Notes: a model not told the origin generated them from the sequence alone. Counted from the first letter of the stretch, positions 1 to 11,521 are shown. The stretch: DNA of 40,471 nucleotides from Leucobacter sp. 7(1) (GCF_900163635.1 NZ_FUID01000030.1:1-40471); one strand, 5' to 3'. Numbers and translations: made by a program.

Positions 1-59
1 GGAGAGCATGGGGCGGGAGGCGGGGGGCGAGTACCCGGACCCGGGAAACCGCGGGCGCG

Positions 60-785
60 CTAGGGCTCGGCGATGCCGGCGAGGAGAGCCCGCATTGCCT
101 GGAGAGCGAACGCGACCTCCTCGTGCGCAAGGACCCGCTCCTCGTTCGGCTCGGCCTGCACCCCAGACTCGGCCTGCGCTTCCGTAGCGGCCTGTTCAGA
201 CGCGTGGGCGAGCGCGGGGATGAGCTCGGCGATCAGTGTTCGTACCTCGGCCCGGTGCTCGGGGACGCGGCGCCCGAAGAGCAGAGCCTCCACGCCAAGC
301 GTTGCGATCCCCCCGAGATCGGGAGTGGTCCCCGCGGGAGCGCTGCCCACGGGAGCGCCCTCCCCCGGCTCAGCTGCCCCGTCCCACGCGTGAAGTCTGT
401 CAATCACGGACCGCACGCTCGCGAGGAACACCTGCTCTTTCGACCCGAAGTGGGTGTAGACCGCGCCCTTCGTGAAGCCGGCGGCCTGCGCGATGTCCAC
501 GAGGGAGACTCCGGCGAAGCCGCGCTCCGCGAACAGCCGCGCCGCCTGCACGAGCAGCTGCTCGCGGGTGCTGAGCGGTTTGGCGCGCTGCTCAACCCAG
601 GCGGAGGCCTGGGCAAGCGCCTCGGCGGCCGCGAGCAGTCCCTTCGTGACGCCGCTCTCAGCTGAGCTGCTCGCGGACAGGAAGCTCTGCCCCAGCTGAC
701 CAGCCGCGTCAGCAAGGGCTTGCGCAGCGTCCCGCAGTTGCTGTTCACCGCTGTCACCGCGGTCGTTGCGTGCTCGTCCAGCCAT
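60..785 (-). CDS. TetR/AcrR-family transcriptional regulator with long N-terminal extension
   Basis: Predicted DNA-binding repressor of 241 aa. The TetR helix-turn-helix is clear at about residues 72-120 (STREQLLVQAARLFAERGFA, then DIAQAAGFTKGAVYTHFGSK), followed by a variable ligand-binding region. Unusually, about 70 residues, probably mostly helical and Ala/Gln-rich, precede the HTH, whereas TetR proteins normally begin with it. The ATG at 785 was chosen because further upstream the frame would run through the divergent promoter region. It is divergent from an ABC exporter, with a perfect inverted repeat between them, so it probably represses that exporter and itself. The ligand cannot be deduced. 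The family call is firm; the regulated target is inference. Confidence 0.9.
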   Translation of the reverse strand: MAGRARNDRGDSGEQQLRDAAQALADAAGQLGQSFLSASSSAESGVTKGLLAAAEALAQASAWVEQRAKPLSTREQLLVQAARLFAERGFAGVSLVDIAQAAGFTKGAVYTHFGSKEQVFLASVRSVIDRLHAWDGAAEPGEGAPVGSAPAGTTPDLGGIATLGVEALLFGRRVPEHRAEVRTLIAELIPALAHASEQAATEAQAESGVQAEPNEERVLAHEEVAFALQAMRALLAGIAEP

Positions 786-804
786 GCGGACAGTGTAGCC
801 GCAA

Positions 805-852
805 ATTCTTCCGGGTATCCATATTGTTTTCAAACATACCCGTGGGTATGTT
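805..852. promoter_or_regulatory. Divergent overlapping promoters with TetR-type palindromic operator
   Basis: A perfect 9-bp inverted repeat with 2-bp centre, AACATACCCGTGGGTATGTT, lies at 833-852. On the plus strand, TTGTTT (824-829), a 17-bp spacer and TATGTT (847-852) form a promoter for the ABC genes. On the minus strand, TTGAAA (833-828), 17 bp and AAGAAT (810-805) form one for the regulator. The palindrome covers the plus-strand -10 and spacer and touches the minus-strand -35. Further half-site-like GGGTAT(G) copies lie at 813-818 and 862-868. The sequence pattern is seen directly; binding by the adjacent TetR protein is inferred. Confidence 0.7.
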
Positions 853-901
853 GATCCCGATGGGTATGACCGGGAGAGCCCGGCCGACGAAAGGACCACA
901 C

Positions 902-1879
902 ATGCCCCACAGTAGGAACTCTGTTCCATTACCGCGCGACCCCGTGCTCCGCATCGAGCAGCTCACCAAGCGCTATCGCGGGAAACACGTCCCCGCGAAC
1001 GCGGAAGTCTCCCTCACCGCTCACGCCGGACAGGTACTCGGCGTGCTCGGACACAACGGCGCCGGGAAGACGACACTGGTGAACCAGATCACGGGGCTCC
1101 TCAAGCCCGACTCAGGGTCGATCTCGCTCGCGGGCGTGGACGCCGTTGCCCACCCCGCGCGGGCGCGCGAGCTTGTGTCGGTGCAGGCACAGGCCAATGT
1201 ACCGATCACGGGCCTCACACCCCGGGCCGCAATTGAGCTCGTCGGCCGGATCCGTGGCGGCCGCGCCGCAGAAATCCGCAGGCGCACCGGAGAGCTCCTT
1301 GAAGCACTGGATCTTGGCCCCTGGGCCGATACCCCGGCCCAGAAGATCTCCGGCGGTGTGGCGCGGCTCACCGCGTTCTGCATGGCTGCGGTCCGCCCGG
1401 GCGCGCTGGTCATCCTGGACGAGCCCACCAACGATGTCGACCCGGCTCGTCGCCGGCTGCTGTGGTCGGCGATCCGCGCGATGGCGACCCAGGGACCCGC
1501 AGTGCTCTTGGTCACTCACAACGTACGCGAGGCGGAGCACGCTGTTGACGAACTCGTGATCCTCGACAGGGGCGCAGTACGTGCCGCCGGCACCCCGGCA
1601 CAACTCACGGCGCACCTGCGCACACAGCTTCTCCTCACGCTCGATGGCTCTACCTCGCCTGCACTGCCACCCGGGCTGCACGCGGAGCGGACCGGCCCGG
1701 CGCAGACAAGTGTCACGGTGCCGTCTGCGCGCGGCGCCGAGGTCGTGGCCTGGGCGCACGCAGCGGTGGACCGAGGGGAGCTCGAGCGGTTTGCACTCAC
1801 ACCGGCTTCCCTGGAGGACGCCTACCTCGAACTTGTTGCCGAAGAAACTGCCGATTCACACCGGGAGAACGCCGCATGA
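902..1879 (+). CDS. ABC transporter ATP-binding protein (ABC-2 exporter type)
   Basis: Cytoplasmic ATPase of an exporter, 325 aa. Walker A is GHNGAGKT at about residues 50-57, the signature is ISGGV at 149-153 (the usual LSGGQ has a Val in last place), Walker B is VILDE at 170-174 and the H-loop His is near 206. The D-loop region reads TNDVDP. The C-terminal ~100 residues resemble the accessory region of DrrA/CcmA-type ATPases. The ATG at 902 follows an AAAGGA ribosome-binding site. The permease gene starts inside its stop codon (ATGA, 1876-1879), implying translational coupling. Probably controlled by the divergent TetR protein. Substrate unknown; drug or lipid export is typical of this type. 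Confidence 0.93.
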   Translation: MPHSRNSVPLPRDPVLRIEQLTKRYRGKHVPANAEVSLTAHAGQVLGVLGHNGAGKTTLVNQITGLLKPDSGSISLAGVDAVAHPARARELVSVQAQANVPITGLTPRAAIELVGRIRGGRAAEIRRRTGELLEALDLGPWADTPAQKISGGVARLTAFCMAAVRPGALVILDEPTNDVDPARRRLLWSAIRAMATQGPAVLLVTHNVREAEHAVDELVILDRGAVRAAGTPAQLTAHLRTQLLLTLDGSTSPALPPGLHAERTGPAQTSVTVPSARGAEVVAWAHAAVDRGELERFALTPASLEDAYLELVAEETADSHRENAA

Positions 1880-2667
1880 GCACAATTGCAACTGACCCCA
1901 CCCCTACCGCGCTCACGACCGGTGGACGCACCTCCCTCGGCCTGCGCGCCACGTGGTTCCTGCTCGTCTGGCAGGTGCGCCGCCAGGCGCAGAATCTCCC
2001 ACTCATGATCATCGTGCAGACCGCACTCGCCGTGTCCACTGTGCTCGGCTATGGAATTCTCATCGGCGACGTCTCCCCCGAGGCCGCGCTGTTCCTCGCG
2101 ACCGGGGCACCGACGATCACCCTGATCACCGTCGGTCTGGTGATGACCCCGCAGCAGATGTCCCAGTCACGGCTTGAGGGCAGCGCCGAATGGCTGCGCA
2201 CGCTCCCAGTTCCTCGGGCTGCGTTTCTCGCGTCGGATCTCAGCGTGTGGACCATCCTCGCGCTGCCCGGACTCGTGCTGGGCGCGGTGGTGGGTGCGAT
2301 CCGATACGACATCAGCTATGAACTCCAGTGGTGGATCGTTCCAGTCGCACTTCTCGTGTCGCTCACCGCGGCATCGATCGGCTACGCCTTCGCGGTGCTG
2401 CTGCCACCAATGATCGCGATGCTACTCACGCAGCTCCTCATCTTCCTGCTGCTATTGTTCTCGCCCATCAGTTTCCCCGCGGCGAACCTCCCGCAGTGGC
2501 TCCAGAATGCACACGATGTGCTCCCCATTGAGCCGATGGCAAACCTCATGCGCGCGGGGCTCGCCGGGCAGACCTTCAGCGCGAGCGGGCGAGACCTCCT
2601 GCTTGTCCTGCTGTGGTGCGCGGGATCGGTGGCCGTCGCGCTATTCACCCTGCGGAAGCGAGGCTAA
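1876..2667 (+). CDS. ABC-2 type exporter permease
   Basis: Integral membrane subunit, 263 aa, partner of the upstream ATPase, whose stop codon its start overlaps. Hydrophobic segments are visible at about residues 43-60, 75-90, 118-140, 150-178, 180-200 and near the C-terminus, giving the usual six-helix ABC-2 plan. The motif SPISFPAANLPQWLQ between the last helices is typical of ABC-2 permeases (an extracellular loop after helix 5). It ends 14 bp from the convergent phosphatase gene. The sequence does not reveal the substrate. Confidence 0.9.
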   Translation: MSTIATDPTPTALTTGGRTSLGLRATWFLLVWQVRRQAQNLPLMIIVQTALAVSTVLGYGILIGDVSPEAALFLATGAPTITLITVGLVMTPQQMSQSRLEGSAEWLRTLPVPRAAFLASDLSVWTILALPGLVLGAVVGAIRYDISYELQWWIVPVALLVSLTAASIGYAFAVLLPPMIAMLLTQLLIFLLLLFSPISFPAANLPQWLQNAHDVLPIEPMANLMRAGLAGQTFSASGRDLLLVLLWCAGSVAVALFTLRKRG

Positions 2668-2681
2668 GGCACACGTCTGCG

Positions 2682-3563
2682 CTACGGCGCTTCAAACACA
2701 GTCACGGGTTCAGTGTCGACCTCTTCGTCAAGTTCGGAGAGGTCGATGCCGGCCGCCTGGACACTGCCCGTGTCGATCACGTCGCCAACCGCGTGGACGT
2801 CGATCACGATCGCGGTGACGTTGTCACGCCCGGCGTTCTCCACGGCCTGCTGCACGAGCATTGTCGCTGCCTCTTCGGCGGTGGGCTGGGTCGCCAGGAA
2901 ATGCTGGATCCCGATGTCAGTGAGTTCCTTGGTCAGCCCGTCTGAGCAGATCAAGAGTCGCTGCCCCGGGATCAACGCCAGCGACGTGTACTCGGGAACC
3001 GGGGCCTCGTTGAAGCCAACGGCGCGCGTGATGACGTTCGCGTGGGGATGCGTCTCCGCTTCCTCCTCGGTGATCGCGCCGGTATCGATCAGGTGCTGCA
3101 CGACTGAGTGGTCCACGGTGATCTGGCTCAGCGCGCCCTTGAAGTACTGGTACACGCGGGAGTCGCCAATATTGAAGACCTTCCACGTCGGCTGGTCATC
3201 GGTGCTCAGGCAGACCCCGGTCACCGTGGTTCCCGCACCGAGTTCGGTCTCGCCCGCGTCAAGTTCAATATCGTCGACGGCATCCGCGAGGACTTCGTCG
3301 ATGTCGCTCTCGGCAACACGGGCGCTCCCGCCGAGCTCCGCGAGTCGCCGGACGACCGCGGCGGAAGCAATTTCTCCGGCGGAATGGCCGCCCATTCCGT
3401 CAGCGACCGCAAAAATCGGGGGCAGCGTGACATAGCTGTCCTGGTTGGTCTCGCGACGCCGGCCGACATCGGTCAGCCCAAACCAGGAGAGCTCGATCTC
3501 AAGGTCGCAGTCGGTGCGGTACCGCAAACGTCGCCGAGACGCGTTCTCGCCGCGCACGGTCAC
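2682..3563 (-). CDS. PP2C-family serine/threonine protein phosphatase
   Basis: Metal-dependent phosphatase of 293 aa that removes phosphate from Ser/Thr of proteins and probably opposes Hanks-type kinases. PP2C motifs appear in order: RETNQDSY, ADGMGGHSAGE with metal-binding Asp, GDSRVYQY, ICSDGLTKEL and a final GRDNVTAIVI. There is no transmembrane segment, unlike PstP of mycobacteria, so it should be cytosolic. The first in-frame GTG (3572) overlaps the Shine-Dalgarno AAGAGG. The GTG at 3563 lies 8 nt after it and is preferred; this changes only three residues. A TAGGAT -10-like element lies about 25 bp upstream. No kinase gene is adjacent. Confidence 0.9.
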   Translation of the reverse strand: MTVRGENASRRRLRYRTDCDLEIELSWFGLTDVGRRRETNQDSYVTLPPIFAVADGMGGHSAGEIASAAVVRRLAELGGSARVAESDIDEVLADAVDDIELDAGETELGAGTTVTGVCLSTDDQPTWKVFNIGDSRVYQYFKGALSQITVDHSVVQHLIDTGAITEEEAETHPHANVITRAVGFNEAPVPEYTSLALIPGQRLLICSDGLTKELTDIGIQHFLATQPTAEEAATMLVQQAVENAGRDNVTAIVIDVHAVGDVIDTGSVQAAGIDLSELDEEVDTEPVTVFEAP

Positions 3564-3625
3564 CGGTTCCACCTCTTAGACACCTGGATATCCTACCGTG
3601 CCTGCCCAGCAGTCGCAGACACCCC

Positions 3626-4402
3626 TCACGACTTCCGCACCGGGGCGCCCAGTCGCGTGATCAGGGTCAGCTCGCGGCGGGCGCTGTCCTGAACGATTTC
3701 CAGGTCTTCCGTGTCGGCCCACTCGATCAGGTCTTCGACCCGCGCGTGGACGAGCCCGGCACTCGCGAGCCGCCGCGCAAAGTCGCCCTTTGCCGCCTTG
3801 TTGAAGTGATTCAGCGCCCGCACCACCCCGTCATCACCGCGCTGCGAGACGTTGACAAACCACCCACGCCCAGCCGGAAGCGGAGCGAGCGCGACATAGT
3901 CGAGCGAGCGCAGGTCGAGGATCAGCCCGGCGTGATCCCAGTCCAGCTCCGCGTGGGCGTCAGACCAGAGCCGCTTCAGCGGCAGGCCGAGCTCGGGAAG
4001 CCGCGAACCCGCCGACACTCGGTACGCAGGGATCTCCTCCCCCAACCCCAACATGCCGAACAGCGCCGATTGCACAACGACGTGAGCAGCCAGCCAGTCC
4101 CGGGCTCCTGGATCGAGCGAGGCCGCGTCGAGCGCGTCATAGAGCACACCCGTGTAGCGGTCCATAGCCGGCAACGTGCCACTCGAACTGAGCGCGAGAT
4201 TGTGTGTCCGCTCCCCCCGGTTCTTCGTCCCCAGCTTCAGGGCCCGCACGGCGGCTTCCTCGTCGGCACTCACAGCTTCAAGAGCCGCCCGAACCTTCGC
4301 GCGCGGAGCACCCAAGGTTGTGTCTCGCGAAAGCTCGACGGGGTCAAACCGACCCGTGCCTCCGGGCCGCTTCGTTTCGGACGGGGGAAGCAGAACAAGC
4401 AT
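3626..4402 (-). CDS. yaaA: YaaA/DUF328-family protein (peroxide stress response family)
   Basis: Cytosolic protein of 258 aa. It begins MLVLLPPSETKRPGG, the hallmark N-terminus of the YaaA (DUF328) family, and contains NLALSSSGTLPAMDRYTGVL and later NHFNKAAKGDFARRL, also characteristic. In E. coli YaaA lowers free iron and protects DNA and protein from peroxide; the same role here is inference. The start at 4402 follows GGAAAGGACTCCCGC with a good ribosome-binding site. It lies just after the ATP synthase terminator and 62 bp upstream of the phosphatase, with which it may be co-transcribed. Confidence 0.9.
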   Translation of the reverse strand: MLVLLPPSETKRPGGTGRFDPVELSRDTTLGAPRAKVRAALEAVSADEEAAVRALKLGTKNRGERTHNLALSSSGTLPAMDRYTGVLYDALDAASLDPGARDWLAAHVVVQSALFGMLGLGEEIPAYRVSAGSRLPELGLPLKRLWSDAHAELDWDHAGLILDLRSLDYVALAPLPAGRGWFVNVSQRGDDGVVRALNHFNKAAKGDFARRLASAGLVHARVEDLIEWADTEDLEIVQDSARRELTLITRLGAPVRKS

Positions 4403-4430
4403 GCGGGAGTCCTTTCCAGTACAGCGGGAA

Positions 4431-4482
4431 AAACGGCGTGAGGCCGGCTCGACACCCAGATGGGTGCGAGCCGGCCTCACGC
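4431..4482 (-). terminator. Intrinsic terminator of the ATP synthase operon
   Basis: A perfect 16-bp stem (4436-4451 with 4467-4482) encloses a loop that itself pairs CACCC with GGGTG. Read on the minus strand, downstream of atpC, it is followed after one base by five T residues (4434-4430 region). This is one of the strongest hairpins in the window and should end atp transcription before yaaA. Confidence 0.88.
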
Positions 4483-4524
4483 GCGGTTACGGCAGGACAC
4501 AGGGCCCCAGCCGCGAGAATCTCG

Positions 4525-4785
4525 CTAAGCGAGACCTGCCTTACCAGCGACGATGGTCACCGTGTCGTGATCGACAGAGAGGAACCCGCCCTCAGCGTCG
4601 ACAGTCACGTTCTCACCGTCAGGAGTGGTCACCTTCACTTCACCCTCTCCGAGGAGAGCGAGCAGCGGTTCGTGACCAGCGAGGATGCCGATCGAGCCCT
4701 CGACCGTGCGCGCAACCACCTGGGTTGCTGCGCCGGCCCAGACCTCGCGGTCCGCCGAGACGACACTCACGTTGAGCTGGCTCAT
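4525..4785 (-). CDS. atpC: F1Fo ATP synthase epsilon subunit (short form)
   Basis: Central-stalk subunit epsilon of F1, 86 aa, last gene of the operon. The sequence MSQLNVSVVSADREVWAGAA, then GSIGILAGHEPLLALL, is the beta-sandwich N-terminal domain. It stops after GFLSVDHDTVTIVAGKAGLA, so the C-terminal helical hairpin present in E. coli epsilon (about 138 aa) is absent. That hairpin is the part that can insert into F1 and inhibit ATP hydrolysis. The start lies 2 bp after the atpD stop. Short epsilon subunits are, to my knowledge, usual in this family of Actinobacteria, so this is unlikely to be a truncation by mutation. Confidence 0.96.
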   Translation of the reverse strand: MSQLNVSVVSADREVWAGAATQVVARTVEGSIGILAGHEPLLALLGEGEVKVTTPDGENVTVDAEGGFLSVDHDTVTIVAGKAGLA

Positions 4786-4787
4786 GC

Positions 4788-6275
<1,488 letters not shown>

Positions 6276-7166
6276 TTAGCCTGACAGCGCGTCCGCGCCG
6301 CCAACAATCTCGGAAATCTGCTGGGTAATCTCTGCCTGGCGAGCGTTGTTCGCGAGGCGGGTGTAGTCGCGGATCAGCGTGTCTGCGTTGTCGCTCGCGG
6401 ACTTCATCGCCTTCTGCGTCGCTGCGTGCTTTGCAGCAGCGGACTCAAGCATTGCGTTGAAGATGCGCGACTCGATGTAGGCGGGAAGCAGCTGGTCAAG
6501 GACCAAGTCAGGCTCGGGCTCGAACGCGTAGAGCGGCGACGGGCCTTCCTCCGGATCGGCCACACCCTCGACGACCTCCAGCGGGAGCAGACGGTGCACC
6601 TCGGGAACCTGGCTCACCATGCTGATGAGACGGTTGTACACGAGGTGAATCTCCTGCGCGCCACCCTCGTCTGCCGGGCGACCGAAGACCTCGAGGACCG
6701 CGTCAGCGATCTCCGAAGCGACCTCGAACCCGGGGTTCTCGGTGTCGCCAATCCAGACGCGCTCTGACGCGCGCTGACGGAAGGCGAAGTACCCCTGAGC
6801 CTTGCGGCCCACCAGGTAGTACACGACTTCCTTACCCTCGGCACGGAGCAGCTCGCTGAGCTCCTCGGCCTCCCGCAGAACCTGCGAGTTGAACGCGCCC
6901 GCGAGGCCGCGGTCCGAGGAAAAGATCACGACGGCTGCACGCGTGACCGTGTCGGCCTCGGTGAGCAGCGGGTGATCGGTGTTCGAGTGCGTTGCGACGG
7001 CCGAGACCGCGCGCGTAATCGCTGTGGCGTAGGGCGTCGAAGCTTCAACGCGGGCCTTCGCCTTTTGAATGCGAGAGGCCGCGATCAGCTCCATCGCACG
7101 GGTGATCTTCTTGGTCGTCTGGGCAGAACGAATCTTCTGCCGGTAGACCCGAAGTTGCGCTCCCAT
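6276..7166 (-). CDS. atpG: F1Fo ATP synthase gamma subunit
   Basis: Rotor shaft of F1, 296 aa. It begins [20 protein letters not shown], followed by [17 protein letters not shown], the typical N-terminal coiled-coil helix. It ends with the C-terminal helix containing [20 protein letters not shown] and [30 protein letters not shown] is the conserved Rossmann-domain motif. The ribosome-binding site AGGAGAGAC is directly before ATG. It sits between atpA (74 bp gap) and atpD, as usual. Confidence 0.97.
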   Translation of the reverse strand: MGAQLRVYRQKIRSAQTTKKITRAMELIAASRIQKAKARVEASTPYATAITRAVSAVATHSNTDHPLLTEADTVTRAAVVIFSSDRGLAGAFNSQVLREAEELSELLRAEGKEVVYYLVGRKAQGYFAFRQRASERVWIGDTENPGFEVASEIADAVLEVFGRPADEGGAQEIHLVYNRLISMVSQVPEVHRLLPLEVVEGVADPEEGPSPLYAFEPEPDLVLDQLLPAYIESRIFNAMLESAAAKHAATQKAMKSASDNADTLIRDYTRLANNARQAEITQQISEIVGGADALSG

Positions 7167-7241
7167 GTCTCTCCTGTGTTGGTAGGTGCTGGCTGGTCGA
7201 GTGAACCCGGCGGACGCTCACGCGCCCGCCGGGGAACATCA

Positions 7242-8867
7242 CTACTTCTTGACGACCAGCTGCTCCTGCTTGATCTCGGCCTCGTCGAGCTCACCGAACT
7301 GCTCATTCAGGCTCTTGCCCGAAGAGGTGCGGAACTCGCTCTTGAACTTCTCGATCTGCGCGGTGATGTCGGCGACTGTTGCGTCGTCGAGCACGTTGGT
7401 CGCGCGGAGCGTGGTGAGCGCCTCGGAGTTGCGTCCGAGGTAGTCAAGGAACTCGCGCTCGAAGCGGAGGATGTCCTCAACGGGCACGTCGTCCATGAAG
7501 CCCTTGGTGCCGGCCCAGATGGAAACTGTCTGCTCCTCGACGGGGTACGGCGTGTACTGCGGCTGCTTCAGGAGCTCGGTGAGGCGCGCGCCGCGCTCAA
7601 GCTGCTTGCGGCTCGCCGCGTCGAGGTCCGACGCGAACATCGCGAATGCCTCGAGTGCACGGTACTGGGCAAGCTCAAGCTTGAGCGTGCCGGAGACCTT
7701 CTTGATCGACTTGACCTGAGCGTCGCCACCCACGCGGGACACCGAGATGCCCACGTCAACCGCGGGACGCTGGTTCGCGTTGAACAGGTCCGACTGGAGG
7801 AAGATCTGGCCGTCCGTGATCGAGATCACGTTGGTGGGGATGTACGCCGAGACGTCGTTCGCCTTGGTCTCGATGATCGGGAGACCCGTCATCGAACCCG
7901 CGCCGAGCTCGTCCGACAGCTTCGCGCAACGCTCCAGCAGACGGGAGTGCAGGTAGAAGACGTCGCCCGGGTAAGCCTCGCGCCCCGGCGGGCGGCGCAG
8001 CAGCAGGGACACAGCGCGGTATGCCTCGGCCTGCTTGGAGAGATCATCAAAGATGATGAGGACGTGCTTGCCGTCGTACATCCAGTGCTGACCGATCGCC
8101 GAGCCGGTGTACGGAGCGAGGTACTTGAAGCCTGCGGGATCCGATGCGGGAGACGCCACGATGGTGGTGTACTCCATCGCGCCGGCCTCTTCGAGCGCGC
8201 CCTTCACCGAAGCGATGGTCGAACCCTTCTGGCCGATTGCGACGTAGATGCAACGGACCTGCTTGGTCTTGTCGCCCGAAGCCCAGTTGGCCTTCTGGTT
8301 AATGATCGTATCGATCGCGAGAGCCGTCTTACCGGTCTGGCGGTCGCCGATGATGAGCTGGCGCTGGCCGCGGCCGACGGGGATCATGGCGTCGATAGCC
8401 TTGATGCCGGTCTGGAGCGGCTCGTGCACCGACTTGCGCTGCATAACGCCCGGAGCCTGGAGCTCGAGTGCGCGACGTCCCTCGACGCCAGCGATCTCGC
8501 CAAGGCCGTCAATCGGGTTGCCGAGCGGGTCGACCACGCGGCCGAGGTAGCCCTCGCCCACCGCAACCGAGAGAACCTCGCCGGTGCGGGTGACCTGCTG
8601 GCCCTCTTCGATGCCGGTGAACTCGCCGAGCACGACGACACCGATCTCGTCCTCTTCAAGGTTCTGTGCGAGTCCGAGCGTGCCGTCCGCAAAGCGAACG
8701 AGCTCGTTCGCCATCACGCCGGGGAGACCCGAGACGTGGGCGATGCCGTCAGCGGCGTCCACAACCGAGCCAACCTCGGTCTTACCCGACTGGGTGGGCT
8801 CGTACGACGCTGCGAAGTCTTTCAGCGCATTCCGGATCTCGTCCGGGCTGATGGAGATTTCTGCCAT
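7242..8867 (-). CDS. atpA: F1Fo ATP synthase alpha subunit
   Basis: Non-catalytic nucleotide-binding subunit of F1, 541 aa. It carries the alpha-type P-loop GDRQTGKTA, the [20 protein letters not shown] stretch and the arginine-bearing [13 protein letters not shown] (Arg finger region). The N-terminus [20 protein letters not shown] is the delta-contacting segment. A charged C-terminal tail ([20 protein letters not shown]) extends past the usual end, as in other actinobacteria. The start follows AGAGGAAACGAA. It lies 54 bp downstream of atpH. Confidence 0.98.
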   Translation of the reverse strand: MAEISISPDEIRNALKDFAASYEPTQSGKTEVGSVVDAADGIAHVSGLPGVMANELVRFADGTLGLAQNLEEDEIGVVVLGEFTGIEEGQQVTRTGEVLSVAVGEGYLGRVVDPLGNPIDGLGEIAGVEGRRALELQAPGVMQRKSVHEPLQTGIKAIDAMIPVGRGQRQLIIGDRQTGKTALAIDTIINQKANWASGDKTKQVRCIYVAIGQKGSTIASVKGALEEAGAMEYTTIVASPASDPAGFKYLAPYTGSAIGQHWMYDGKHVLIIFDDLSKQAEAYRAVSLLLRRPPGREAYPGDVFYLHSRLLERCAKLSDELGAGSMTGLPIIETKANDVSAYIPTNVISITDGQIFLQSDLFNANQRPAVDVGISVSRVGGDAQVKSIKKVSGTLKLELAQYRALEAFAMFASDLDAASRKQLERGARLTELLKQPQYTPYPVEEQTVSIWAGTKGFMDDVPVEDILRFEREFLDYLGRNSEALTTLRATNVLDDATVADITAQIEKFKSEFRTSSGKSLNEQFGELDEAEIKQEQLVVKK

Positions 8868-8921
8868 TTCGTTTCCTCTGTCTGATCCGGAAGCGCCGCC
8901 CCCGGGATGAAAAGTTGTGCG

Positions 8922-9697
8922 CTAGGCCGCGAGCTTGACGCGGAGATCGTCGAGGCGTGCGCGAACGCTGCCGTCGATGATGTCGTCTGCAATCTGAACT
9001 CGGATGCCCCCGACGAGGCTCGGATCCACGACAACCTTGAGGGCAACCGGGCGACCGGCCGAGATCTCAAGTGCGCGGGCGAGTCGAGCCTGCTGATCGG
9101 CGGAGAGCGGGGCTGCGACGGTGACCGTCGCGAGCTCGCTGCCGTTCTGATCAGCAACGGTCCGGGCTGCCTGGCGGAGCGCGGAATCGATCTTGCGTCC
9201 GCGGGCCGAGGCCACGAGATGCGTCACGATTCGAGCGGCAGAGGCGGAGACCTTGCCGTCGACCAGGCGGGAGATCAGGACGACCTTCCCTGCCGGGTCG
9301 GCGAGCTTGCTTGCGAGGCTGAGCTGCAGATCATGGTTTCCCGAGATCACGTCAGCCACAGCAAGCAGTTCGTCCGAGAGTGCCGCGTTGGAGGCAGCCT
9401 CGGCACGCAGGCCGAGTTCCTCAACGCCGTCGACGAACTCGTCGACGTTGGACCAGTGGCCCTGCACAGCTGCGGACAGCACGGAACGCGCGCCAGCGGA
9501 GAATCCGCCGAAGAGCCGCTCGATGAGCTGGGTCTTCGCCTCAGCCGGAGCTGAGACGTCGCTGAAGGCCGCGGCCAGGGCCGGGCTCTCAGCGATGCGA
9601 CTCGCGGCCTGCAGCAACTCGGCACCCGCGGCCTGAGCGAGTCGCCCAGTGATCGCGGTCTGTGCCTGAGCCAGTGCTTCGCGTGACGCGCTGCCCA

Positions 9698-9698
<1 letters not shown>
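8922..9698 (-). CDS. atpH: F1Fo ATP synthase delta subunit
   Basis: Peripheral-stalk subunit linking F1 to b, 258 aa, longer than the ~177 aa E. coli delta, as in most Microbacteriaceae and relatives. The C-terminal part contains the diagnostic AARTVADQNGSELATVTVAA and DPSLVGGIRVQIADDIIDGS, followed by the last helix SVRARLDDLRVKLAA. The ATG shares one base with the atpF stop (TAATG), indicating coupling. Unlike mycobacteria, b and delta are separate proteins here. Confidence 0.96.
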
Positions 9699-10564
<866 letters not shown>

Positions 10565-11389
10565 TTAGTGCTCTTCAGCCAGCGCGAGCTGGATGTAGAG
10601 CGCGGTGAGCAGAGTAAAGACGTAGGCCTGCAGTGCGGACACGAAGATCTCGAAGAGCGTGAACGCGAAGCCGAAGACAAACGTTCCAGCCCCAAGCGCG
10701 GGGAACAGGCCGCCCGCTTCGAGGATGAAGAAGTTCGTCGCGGCCCAGAGCAGCACGAGGATCATGTGACCCACGAGCATGTTCATGAGGAGTCGCAGCG
10801 CGAGCGTCACCGGACGCATCACGAAGGTCGAGAGGAACTCGACGGGCGTCACCAGCAGGTACATGACCTTCGGGACGCCTGCAGGGAAGAGCGAGTTCTT
10901 GAGGAACTTGCCCGGGTGCTTCTTCAGGCCCGCGTAAATGAACGCGATGTACGCGACCACGGCCATGAAGATCGGGAATCCGACAACCGACGAAACGCCG
11001 ATGTTGAAGCCCGGGATCACGCCGGTGATGTTAAACGCGAAGACAAGGAAGAAGATTGTCATCAGCAGCGGCTGGAACCGGCGGCCTTCCTTGACGCCGA
11101 GCTGCTCTTCGATCACGTTCTTCTGAACGAAACCGAGGGCGAACTCGAGTACGCCCTGGCCACGGCCGGGGATCACGCGCAGCTTGCGCGTGCCGAGCCA
11201 GAACAGCAGCAGGAGTACGCAGACCATGATCACGCGAATGATCATGATGCGGTTCATCTCGAAAGGAGTGCCCTCGAAGAGCACCGCCGCCGGGAAGAAG
11301 TCGTCAAGAGTGGGGCCGTGGAAGCCGCCCTCTTCGGTGCGGACAAGTCCGGGGGCAACGAAGTGCATAGGGTTAGCGAACAGCGCCAT
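10565..11389 (-). CDS. atpB: F1Fo ATP synthase subunit a
   Basis: Membrane stator subunit forming the proton half-channels, 274 aa. The essential arginine is in MRPVTLALRLLMNMLVGHMI, and a further conserved helix is near the C-terminus (LFEIFVSALQAYVFTLLTAL). MALFANPMHFVAPG at 11389 was chosen as start because it follows an AGGAGA site; the open frame continues upstream but without a ribosome-binding site. It is the first structural gene after a promoter-like sequence at 11493-11521. Confidence 0.96.
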   Translation of the reverse strand: MALFANPMHFVAPGLVRTEEGGFHGPTLDDFFPAAVLFEGTPFEMNRIMIIRVIMVCVLLLLFWLGTRKLRVIPGRGQGVLEFALGFVQKNVIEEQLGVKEGRRFQPLLMTIFFLVFAFNITGVIPGFNIGVSSVVGFPIFMAVVAYIAFIYAGLKKHPGKFLKNSLFPAGVPKVMYLLVTPVEFLSTFVMRPVTLALRLLMNMLVGHMILVLLWAATNFFILEAGGLFPALGAGTFVFGFAFTLFEIFVSALQAYVFTLLTALYIQLALAEEH

Positions 11390-11492
11390 TCTCCTGATTC
11401 GGGGTGCGGCATGCCGCACGGCTTCGAACGATGGTCGTGCCCCGGCACCGGCAGGCACACAGGAGTGGTGCGGCCCAGCAGGGAACGAACTT

Positions 11493-11521
11493 ATCCTAGC
11501 AAGATTTCACTCTGAGCAAAA
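11493..11521 (-). promoter_or_regulatory. Candidate promoter of the main atp operon (before atpB)
   Basis: On the minus strand TTTTGC (11521-11516), a 17-bp spacer and TAGGAT (11498-11493) resemble a housekeeping promoter, about 100 bp before atpB. The 210-bp gap between the AtpI-like gene and atpB is otherwise non-coding. In its 5' leader a perfect 16-nt palindrome, GTGCGGCATGCCGCAC, lies at 11404-11419. This would let the synthase genes be transcribed separately from the upstream wecA/atpI genes. Inference from consensus only. Confidence 0.5.

Noticed and set aside
1..59. Possible end of another gene at the left edge
   Set aside because: Only 59 GC-rich bases with no recognisable coding motif or stop context; too short to call.
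6972..8885. Long open frame opposite atpA and atpG
   Set aside because: Antisense shadow; the composition (Val/Leu/Arg/Asp-rich) follows the third-codon GC bias and there is no ribosome-binding site or motif.
10568..11515. Open frame opposite atpB rich in Glu/His/Arg
   Set aside because: Shadow of hydrophobic codons of subunit a on the other strand.
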